From Dendrolimus kikuchii (Eukaryota > Arthropoda > Insecta > Lepidoptera > Lasiocampidae): a stretch of DNA of 64,000 nt. A program made the position numbers and the translations under genes. Of the stretch, positions 56,460 to 64,000 are shown piece by piece. The notes beneath the pieces were generated by a model that saw only the letters and a program-made list of their open reading frames with translations, searched no databases and was not told where the DNA came from. The stretch lies in NCBI GenBank assembly GCA_019925095.2, contig CM034389.1, forward strand, positions 23,237,435 through 23,301,434, given 5' to 3'. The stretch's first letter is position 1. Every line of letters starts with the position of its first letter.

Positions 56460-57610
56460 CTAACAGTAGGCTACAGTTTCGCGCACCATCGCGTCTCGCC
56501 TTATTCTTACCGGGCACGTCTCACTAAAGGCGTTGTGTTCTGCCTTAGGCCCTGTCCTTCTCTCTCGGACGCAGTTTTTACACTTTGGCGGTGCGCCAAC
56601 TAGATAGTCTTCACACTCATTCCGAGTGTGGGGGCCATCACAGTGGCAACACATCACCTGGGTCTCCGTGCACAGCTTTTTGCCGTGTCCGAAGCCCAGG
56701 CAGATGGTGCTCTGCACTAATGGCGATCTATCCGTCACCTGCAGTGTATGCAGGTCAACCCTGACAGTGTTGATCTGCAAAGACAGATTTTGTACGCAAC
56801 TCCCATACAGTCGCCGCCCTCGAAAACCAATTTGTTTTGGTTTCGGAGGGCCCCGAAGAGGTAGTCGTCTGCATGAGTCCTAAGTACACCCGTTATCATC
56901 ACCATAGGTTGTTTGTTGATGATGTCTTCTGCTACAAGATCTGCTCTTTCTTTGCTCAGCTTTCGCTTGAGCTTCTCCTTCTCGTCTGTAGTTCTGCAGC
57001 TAATGATCACTCGGCCATCTCGCGTTTTCCGGACTCGGTCGACCTCCATGTGTTTGGCATTTAATACCACCCTAATCTCCTTGAGGGTTTCCTCAGCCGA
57101 GCTTTTCCCCTGGTGTTATCGCTACGGAGTGTAGCGTCCTGTAGGTCGGGGGTTTAACCCCGGGTCTTACGGCCGCTACACTCGCGTAGCTCATTCTTGG
57201 AACGTAAGCCTCACTCGCTTCCGTTGGGTGCCTTTGAATAACTTCCTGGAAGTTATTCATCGCTTCGGTGGCTTTTATAAGGAGTTTGGCTTGCTCTTCC
57301 ATTTTGCCCTCGAGATTGCCCCAACCTTTCTTGAGGAAGGCTCGGTCATCCTCTTGCATTACCCAGTACATGGTTTGATCTGGGTCCACTCTTACTACTT
57401 CTGGTGTTTTCTTCCCAGATCATCCTTGTCAACTTGGGTCTCTGCATCTTTTGCACTCTCCTCTCGTTCACCTTGAGTCTAGCCCCCATTTTTCATCAGA
57501 GCCAAGGCCTTCTCCAGTTCTCTTTCCGATTGTTTAAACATGGCGTACAGGCGGTCTACCGCGTTTTGTACGCCCTGTTTGATCTCCGTCTTGAGATTGG
57601 CGACAGACAT
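56460..57610 (-). pseudogene. Broken LINE ORF1 (gag) with zinc knuckles
   Basis: Starts MSVANLKTEIKQGVQNAVDR (ATG complement 57608-57610) but meets a stop at 57479-57481. Further pieces follow in other frames: 57389-57093 (SYASVAAVRPGVKPPTYRTL), 57070-56735 (GRVIISCRTTDEKEKLKRKL) and 56780-56460. The last carries CCHC knuckles (CCHCDGPHTRNEC, then CKNCVRER ... HNAFSETC) and ends VRETVAYC. In the first knuckle the first Cys is replaced (QSTICLGFGHGKKLC). Gag of this type binds element RNA. Several frameshifts make it non-functional. Confidence 0.8.
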
Positions 57611-57745
57611 ACTTTAGACCAGGGGTGCTAGCCATCCAGTCGGACAAATGCCCTACCACCTGGCTGTGGGTTATTTTGTCGCCTCTTACGACAGGGCGCC
57701 CGGCCGCAGGACATTGTATTTTTTCTCCATTCCTGCACCACGGAT

Positions 57746-58283
57746 AAAAGTTAATGTTTAATGTGATATAAGAATTGGAAGTGAAGCGTTCAATCTGGTC
57801 TTTGTACGGAGCACGCAGATCATCCAGACTGACTTCTCATGCACAGGAGACTGCTTTCACCACCACGCAATGATAGCGAACCGAAAGCCAGCCGCTCTTA
57901 TCAAACTACCCAACATCGGTATAAAATGTGATGATTCGACAAAGTCGCCTTGGATTATGGTGGCGGGCAACACTATAATTCCCTAAGGCATTGGAAGGCC
58001 AGAGCCTAGCAGTGGGACAATTATGGGCTGTTATTATTATTAACATATCAGTTATCCCTGTTGTCGTCAGTATAGCTATGTACCAAATTCATGATAACCG
58101 GTTGATACTATCCTATGGTCATCCTTATGATTTATTTTAAAACTTTCTAATCGGGACAATAACATAATACTGAATAAAGTTTATTATTTTGTGTATAATG
58201 AAAATTACGTAATAATATAAAAATAATCGTTTAAGCTTATTGAATCTGATTAGTAGAGATATTACCATAGTGTTGATATAACT
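57746..58283. other. Intergenic DNA with SINE tail
   Basis: CAGTGGGACAATTATGGGCT followed by GTTATTATTATT (about 58010-58045) is the 3' end of the tRNA-derived SINE family. Nothing else is recognised. Confidence 0.5.
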
Positions 58284-58418
58284 ATGTCGGTAATCGTACG
58301 GAATGCGGCAGTCAAGTCGAGGGAGACCGGTAGATTCTTACGTCCGAAGCATCGCGTGAAAAAAATCCATTCATTGAAATGTCAACAACGGCGGAAAAGC
58401 AATAAAAGCGGTATTATG
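58284..58418 (+). CDS. Candidate first coding exon of an unknown gene
   Basis: ATG at 58284, 45 codons, then GTAAGT at 58419 in phase 0. The peptide begins MSVIVRNAAVKSRETGRFLR and is strongly basic; a nucleolar or mitochondrial protein is conceivable but I do not recognise it. Support is only the open frame plus a good donor; no partner exon is found to the right. The open frame beyond 58418 is taken as intron. Confidence 0.25.
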
Positions 58419-59670
58419 GTAAGTGGCATTTTTTATTTCGGCATCGTAATGTTTGTATATTTCGCCACTATTTTCAGAACATTTTCTACTTCGTGTATTT
58501 TTTTGGCGAATCCTGTATTTTGGTTGGGAACATTTGATTTGAACTGTATTTGCAGTAAATCAGAGAAGTAACTGAGAAACAAGTAAAAAGCGAACAAAAA
58601 GCAATATCGGTCAGTTCGTAATACCTAGTAAGATATAAACAATCATGTATCGTAGTACACATACCTACTTTTGTCTAGACTGCTGTAAAGAGCATGTGTC
58701 GATTAAAAGGTATTAATGGAACTTATGAAGTACTTACCTAGTTCATAAATTACCTAAATGTTACTTTTATTGATTATTATTATGTTCATCATAACAGCAT
58801 AATTGAGATTCGTTATTTATATATTCTATTTCATATATATTCTATAGATATACTACTTAAGACATTTACATGTATGTCAACAAGGAAGTAATAACATGAA
58901 TGTTATTTTTTTTACAGTATATAACAAGCATTTTTAAACATGTATGTATATCGACTGTTGCTATGTTTATCGACAGCAATCTATTTCAGAATAGTGACAG
59001 TAACAAGCCTTGTTCTTAGCGTAGGTATATAGCACCAGGCGACTCTAGCTTCCATATCCACGTTAGAATTTGGAATAGACCTTCCAACTCCTTATCTAGA
59101 CAAGCTAGTAACATGCTTGCTGATTGGCTATAAATGACACCACAAAGTAATAAATGGTTAAACTTTACAATAGTGGTCACTGAATTTTAAGTAGTGGGGG
59201 GGGGGAGGAGGGGAGGAGTACTTCTCCCTTTTGGAACCCCCTTGTCTAGGAGACATGTAGTTTTTGATATATGATTTTTTTTTGTAAACATGACTAATTT
59301 TTTTTCAAAATGATGTAGTTATTTCTTATTTCTAAAGACGAGAAATGCAGAAGAAAAGTAGTGGTTAATGTAAAAAACATTTAAAACAGTCTAAACACGC
59401 AGACTAAAACCCACAAGCCGAGCGAGCAAAGCGAGTGTGACATGACAGAGGTCGCAAATGTAATAACCGATTTGTAACCATCATTTAAATAGTTATCAAT
59501 AAATGAATGGTGAACAGTCGGTTCTGGCACTCGCCGGCCGCTGCCACGGCACGCTCGCTTCGCTCGCTCGGCTCGTGCGCTTTGGTCTAAAGACTAACCC
59601 AACCTAACCAACTCACCGTTTTAGTCACTGGTCGCGACTGTCGATCACACTTCACAACCTTAGTGGCTAT
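58419..59670. other. AT-rich DNA with dispersed repeat
   Basis: A G-run lies at about 59193-59203. From about 59395 to 59600 runs a repeat containing GCGAGCAAAGCGAG and GCACGCTCGCTTCGCTCGCT. No gene is recognised. Confidence 0.5.
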
Positions 59671-59679
59671 AAAAAAACT

Positions 59680-59740
59680 GTAAGGATATCCCTAACTCAA
59701 ACCTAAAATGGAATAAAAAAGGCGGCAAATAGACTATAGC
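59680..59740. repeat. Direct repeat left of the Jockey-like element (relative of 61603-61697)
   Basis: TAAGGATATCCCTAACTCAA and GCAAATAGACTATAG recur in the same order at 61603-61697, where the spacing is about 32 bp longer. The pair brackets the Jockey-like sequence. Confidence 0.6.
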
Positions 59741-59819
59741 AAATTATATATCGATTTTTTTTAAATAAAAATTAAATTGTTTAGAAAATACTACTAATTC
59801 AAACTCAACAAAAGTAACA

Positions 59820-61600
59820 TAACCTTGTCTTCTTCCTCGGTTTGTTATGAGGAGGTTGGGGCCTCGAGGTATACCTCTTTACCCCGGCTGCAACTCAGTG
59901 GGCAACTACCCACCGGTGATTGGGTTTGGAGCTGCTGGAGTCTTCTCCGTATGGCGATGGCTTCTCAGCAGCTCTCGTTGGCCAATCTGCGGCGTTCGGT
60001 GGCCTTCGCGGGCTTTCCGCTGGCTACTTCCGCGGCTTAGTTGGCCATTCATTGGCGTTCGATGGCCATCTCGGGCTTTAGGTGGCCATCTGTGGCATCT
60101 GGTGGCCTATCAGCAGCTTTGTGGATTTTGCGACCTCACGCCATCGCCCTGATTAGGTGAGCGTATGAGATCACGAGGAGTCGGCAGCCAGGTGCGTTGA
60201 TGGTCTGGTGGCCGTGCGTGTAGTGGAGCAATCCCGTGGAGTGACGTGTGGCCGCCATTGTCGGCGCGGTCGAACATTCGTCGCGCCATCTTCGCCACAA
60301 ACTCCTCAACACTGGGTATGCCCACATCGCGAGCGATAACGTCGTTCCTGACGTACCGACCCGCTCCTGTACACACTCGCAGGGCGATGTTTTGTCGAGC
60401 CTGTATTCGGGATCTTCGAGTGGTCGAGCACAGCGCGTACCAAGCTGGAGCCGCATATGTAAGCCTCGAGCGGAGATAAGTCTTATAGACCCCGATCTTC
60501 GTCCTCAGAGGCAATTTGGAGTCGAGAACAGGCCGGAGCAGAGCGCCAGCGGCTCGCGTTTCATTTATGACGCGTTCAGCCTGCAGACACATGCTCAGCG
60601 ACCTGTCTATATGCACTCCGAGGTATTTGACCGAGGTCTGCCACTCGATCTCCTGACCACGAAGCTTCAGCGGTTCCGGTTTGTAGCGTCGGCGGGTGAC
60701 TAGTAGAGCGGCCGTCTTCCCCACGTTGACGGCCATACGCCACTTGTCAAGCCACACCGGGAGCTTATCCAGTACGCGTTGCATACGTCGGGCAGCCATA
60801 TCTACACCTTGTGAGGTCGCAAAAAAGGCACTGTCATCGGCATATAACGCCAGCGTTACATCCTTTTCCCAGGGGTGTAAAGAGCCCGCTAGGGTCGGGA
60901 TGTCATCGGTGTAGAGTCCGTATAGCGCTGGCGATAAACAGCTGCCTTGGGGTACACCTGCGTTAATGACCCGCTTCTGGGACAGGGCTTGCTCAACCGA
61001 AACATAAAAGTTTCGGCCCTCTAGGAACGACGCCACTAACCGAACGAGTGCGGGCGGCGTGCTAGTGTCGATGAGTTTAAATATTAGACCTGCATGCCAT
61101 ACTCGATCAAAGGCCTTCTCTATGTCTAGAAAAACCCCGACCGTGCAATTGCCTTTGTTTAACTCGCAAGTTAGAAGATGCAGCACGCGCGTTAGCTGAA
61201 GCGTCGTAGAGTGGCCGCTGCGGAAACCGAACTGCTCCGGGCGTGGCTCAATGCACGGAGTCAGCCGCCGCAACAGCAGGCGCTCAAATAGCTTCGCAAT
61301 GTGCGGCAGTAATGTAATAGGCCGGTAGCTTGAGGGCAGGCGACGATCCTTGCCCGGTTTCGGGAGCATTATGACCTTCCCGGTCTTCCATACGTCAGGA
61401 AAGTAGGACGTCCGAAGAATGCCGTTAAAAAGGCGAGCAAGTGCTGCACAGCCTCTCCTCGGCAAATTGCGGAGGGCTTCTGTAGGTGTCTCATCGTTGC
61501 CAGGAGCTTTTCGCCTTGGGAGGCATAATGCAGCTTTTCGCACTTCAGCCGGGGAAATCCGGGTGGGGTGAGAACTGGCTCCAAGTGCTCAGCTAGTATC
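59820..61600 (-). mobile_element. 5'-truncated Jockey-clade LINE
   Basis: Minus-strand element consisting of the RT-bearing part of ORF2 (61543-60110) and a 3' UTR down to about 59820. Upstream of the ORF the minus strand continues LTEILAEHLEPVLTPPGFPR in a different frame, so a frameshift separates it from the preceding ORF2 sequence. The endonuclease is absent. Element boundaries are approximate. Confidence 0.75.
60110..61543 (-). CDS. Jockey-clade reverse transcriptase (ORF2 C-terminal two thirds)
   Basis: A 477-codon frame with the full RT palm and fingers. KAPGNDETPTEAL opens it, followed by SYRPITLLPHIAKLFERLLL, motif A GVFLDIEKAFDRVWH, PQGSCLSPALYGLYTDDIP, catalytic ALYADDSAFFA, SVKYLGVHID, and the C-terminal Tyr/Ala-rich TYAAPAWYALC. 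It matches insect Jockey-type LINEs. The apparent ATG is internal; a real ORF2 would be nearly twice as long and include an AP endonuclease. The RT core has no stop or frameshift, so the insertion is fairly recent. Confidence 0.9.
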   Translation of the reverse strand: MRKAALCLPRRKAPGNDETPTEALRNLPRRGCAALARLFNGILRTSYFPDVWKTGKVIMLPKPGKDRRLPSSYRPITLLPHIAKLFERLLLRRLTPCIEPRPEQFGFRSGHSTTLQLTRVLHLLTCELNKGNCTVGVFLDIEKAFDRVWHAGLIFKLIDTSTPPALVRLVASFLEGRNFYVSVEQALSQKRVINAGVPQGSCLSPALYGLYTDDIPTLAGSLHPWEKDVTLALYADDSAFFATSQGVDMAARRMQRVLDKLPVWLDKWRMAVNVGKTAALLVTRRRYKPEPLKLRGQEIEWQTSVKYLGVHIDRSLSMCLQAERVINETRAAGALLRPVLDSKLPLRTKIGVYKTYLRSRLTYAAPAWYALCSTTRRSRIQARQNIALRVCTGAGRYVRNDVIARDVGIPSVEEFVAKMARRMFDRADNGGHTSLHGIAPLHARPPDHQRTWLPTPRDLIRSPNQGDGVRSQNPQSC

Positions 61601-61602
61601 TC

Positions 61603-61697
61603 AGTAAGGATATCCCTGACTCAAACGTTTTCTTCCCAAAAAAAATCCAACCTAAAGTGGAATAATGTTGGGATTGGGGTGCAAATAGACTATAGAA
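61603..61697. repeat. Direct repeat right of the Jockey-like element
   Basis: Carries TAAGGATATCCCTGACTCAA ... AACCTAAAGTGGAATAATG ... GCAAATAGACTATAG, matching 59680-59740 in order. Confidence 0.6.
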
Positions 61698-62804
61698 CTC
61701 GGTTCAATAGCATGCAGATCCGTGGCGTGTTCGGATACCCGGTCGATAACATTCTTAAATTGTTTCACCCCGCCAGGTACTTCACTAATTCTGAAACCTG
61801 GGCTGTTAACAGCAGTAAGCATAACCTTGTTTATCAACCGGATTTTTATTTTTCCCATTAGCGGCGAAGGGCACGCTTATGGTTGATATTCTGGCTTAAC
61901 CGGGCTGGAAGTTCTGGGTGCGACGGGTTCGTATTGGAGACATCGTAAACAGCATCCTGTTAGCCTTCATCCGCTCCATTATGAGTCTGGCAGATGATTC
62001 TACTTCCTCTGGAGTGGATAGTGGACCCAAAGGAAGGTACTCTATATATAAGGCGTATGTATACCCCTAAACTTTATTTCCGTTAATCTGATGACACTCT
62101 GTGCAAAAGTTTAGCCCTCAAGACAAAATTATCGTAATTTGTTGCACGTATCACAGGCAAAAGCCTCACTTCATTGTTTTGGTATCAAAGCAGAAGCGTC
62201 ACTAATAACTCGTATAAGTCACACATAAATATTTGTAATTTATTACTTCCATCTGACATAAGTACTAGCGTAACTGCACCCTGACCCGCGTTTACCGCTC
62301 ATGAAAGGCCCGTATCGGTGTATATTAATTCAGCAAAATGGTCATATTAAAATTATTCTTAGCCCCCATTATCTTTATGACTGAGTACACAATGTACAAA
62401 CATTACGCCGCGTACACTTGATAACAATAGCCGTGTCGTGGCCTCTGTATTTATTGTTATTAAAAACTTTCATTTCAACTAATTTTTTTTTTCGCGATAA
62501 TTTTCTTTTCCTTTTCCCGCCAATTTTTGACAGTGACAACTTGTGAATTTTTTTCACGATAAGGCTTCACGTCATTATAGTTATTTTCACATTTGATTCG
62601 ATTGTCGTATTAACAGACAGTATACGTAACAAAATGTTAGAAAAAAAATGTGTTTTAAAATTAATTTATAAATGGATTTCTCAATGACATAAAATCGGGA
62701 CTTGAAATTGTATAATGATAAAACACTTGAATAAACAAAGTGTCCATAAACATTTACTACAACAAGAAAAATTGAACGAAGACAAAAATAAGAAATACTA
62801 CAAT
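61698..62804. other. Intergenic, no feature recognised
   Basis: Mixed-composition DNA. The short open frames show no family resemblance. Confidence 0.5.
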
Positions 62805-62837
62805 ATGGCAGCCACTAGAAATGGAAAATGGTTACAG
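62805..62837 (+). CDS. Candidate short first coding exon
   Basis: ATG in the context AATATGGCAG, 11 codons (MAATRNGKWLQ), then GTTAGT at 62838 in phase 0. It would be a minimal first exon of a gene extending right of the window. Evidence is only the start context and donor; no downstream exon is visible by 64000. Confidence 0.2.
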
Positions 62838-64000
62838 GTTAGTACCTACTTATCGTAATTTTGGCAATTACTTACGTAAATATTGTTATTTGTTACATTA
62901 TACGGCGATCGGCGACCTTGTAAGATGGAATATGATGATTCGCTACACAATACATAAATAATTGAAAGTTACAGAAACGTTTTATTAAATCTTCAGACAA
63001 ACTGACTCATGCGCATTCGGTTTCCAAACTACTCTCGCCCCTCTCCTCCTTCGTCTTGTATCAATTTTCCTCAGTAATAAAAGTTGTGATTCTTTTGTGT
63101 CCTCCACACTTCACGAGAGAATTTTAGCATGGATCACCTTGAATTCCTTGTTTTGAATTATCGCGAGAACTGTCGTGGTTCCACATTCTTGAGCACTTCG
63201 TATCGCGAAAAACAAGATTATAAAAAAAATATTCTCGTGTTCTTTTCTTGCATTCTCGCGGAAATGTAGAGCAGTACTAAAGACCACCTTACACCACTAT
63301 ACCAGAGTCTTATGACCAATGCGTTGGTAGACAAATCTTGATCTTTATCTACCGTTGCAACGTGCCTTGTGTTTAATAATGCAATAATCAATCAGTTCCA
63401 CACTCAAACTATAGACTAGTACTTACTACTTAAATGTAATACTTAAGTTTGGATTGTAGGACATCATTTCGTAATTGTCAGCGACGCTATTTTAAGCTTA
63501 ATAAAATCTAGTTGTAGCTAATGCACTGTGAAACTATAGTTGCATACTATAATTTTTATCTAGTTTGGCAAGTGTATTTACAATTAATATTATCTACTAA
63601 AACATGGATAAACTTAGCGATTATATTGATTATAGAGGTTAATATTTAGCGCTTATTAAGGTTTTTATTAAGACCTTCCATTTAAAGTTTGACTTTTGTG
63701 GTTGAGTGAGCTAAGCGTTTGCTGGCCTAGTTCACTGTAACGCCCTGTGCGTTACAGTGAACTAGGCCCGGGTACGATTCCTGGCATGGTAAATTTTGTA
63801 AACGAACTTTCCGTCATTTGCTATGGTCTGAGTGTTTGGGATCGTCCTCAGAGTATAAATAATACAAGCATAACTTGCTTCGTTACAAAAAATTCAAGCT
63901 TACCTGTCACTCCTATCTGGGGTTGGTAATTCATAAAGTTGTTAGAATTTTAGCCGAAATCGAAAATAAATATTTGTTTATATGATCTAAGTATTTAGGT
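62838..64000. other. Right edge, AT-rich with a perfect hairpin
   Basis: A 20-bp perfect inverted repeat with a 5-base loop (63724-63743 / 63749-63768) sits just before a B-box-like GGGTACGATTCCTGG, so this may be a rearranged tRNA-derived SINE head. Nothing else is supported. Confidence 0.5.

Larger units (their letters stand above)
54008..57745 (-). mobile_element. Gag-only LINE with A/C-rich 3' region, interrupted by an R1-like insertion
   Basis: Read on the minus strand: the 5' UTR (57745-57611; CCCACAGCCAGGTGGTAGGG), a broken ORF1 (57610-56460) and non-coding sequence. An R1-like insertion (55290-56171) interrupts this. A long A/C-rich, G-poor stretch follows to about 54199. It ends with the tail CATAACAACCTTGAG ... 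CTGAACTCCTGCAATAA and oligo(A) at 54008. No endonuclease or RT is present where ORF2 would be. Without the insertion it is about 2.8 kb. The 5' UTR and tail equal the two halves of the short elements at 28790 and elsewhere. Confidence 0.65.

Overview
The window is AT-rich eukaryotic nuclear DNA with spliceosomal introns (GT..AG), AATAAA poly(A) signals and a very dense load of transposon remnants. The host proteins and repeat types (Helitron ends with CTAG termini, CR1/Jockey/R1-type LINEs, Penelope-like elements, tRNA-derived SINEs) point to a moth or butterfly (Lepidoptera). This is inference from family knowledge; no search was run.

Three host genes are clear. (1) COG3, plus strand: the last three coding exons (832-1270, 2322-2504, 8411-8674) of a Golgi tethering-complex subunit whose 5' part lies left of the window. 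(2) PMPCB, minus strand (10627-12030): a complete, intronless 467-aa mitochondrial processing peptidase beta subunit with an intact zinc site. (3) SLC25A32, plus strand (14402-48575): a mitochondrial folate/flavin-type carrier spread over 34 kb in six exons. The two mitochondrial genes are divergently oriented about 2.4 kb apart. Two weak exon-like segments (58284-58418, 62805-62837) may belong to further genes to the right.

SLC25A32 is the most unusual host locus. Exon 5 can splice to a distal last exon (48431-48575), or it can be read through its own donor site to a stop at 39913. Both routes encode a homologous but divergent sixth transmembrane helix. Directly upstream, the exon-5 acceptor plus its first 48 coding bases is tandemly repeated, giving about four decoy acceptors (38790-39477); the two newest units carry a 19-bp perfect hairpin.

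The rest is mobile DNA. The last COG3 intron holds a 2.8-kb near-perfect palindrome: two head-to-head, 5'-truncated Penelope-like elements (reverse transcriptase C-terminus plus GIY-YIG endonuclease), flanked as one unit by a 12-bp target duplication. Two much smaller head-to-head copies of the same family lie at 50524-50708 (also with a 12-bp duplication) and 50833-50962. From 54008 to 57745 is a gag-only LINE with an A/C-rich 3' region, interrupted by an R1-like insertion with a 15-bp target duplication. Short elements elsewhere look like its internal-deletion derivatives and share a 3' tail with a CR1/Jockey-like LINE at 20236-21066. Other well-bounded elements are a Helitron carrying an 8-bp minisatellite (16042-17201), a hAT-like element with an 8-bp duplication (24858-26109), a piggyBac-like MITE with TTAA ends (34839-35342), and a Jockey-type reverse transcriptase of 477 codons (60110-61543).
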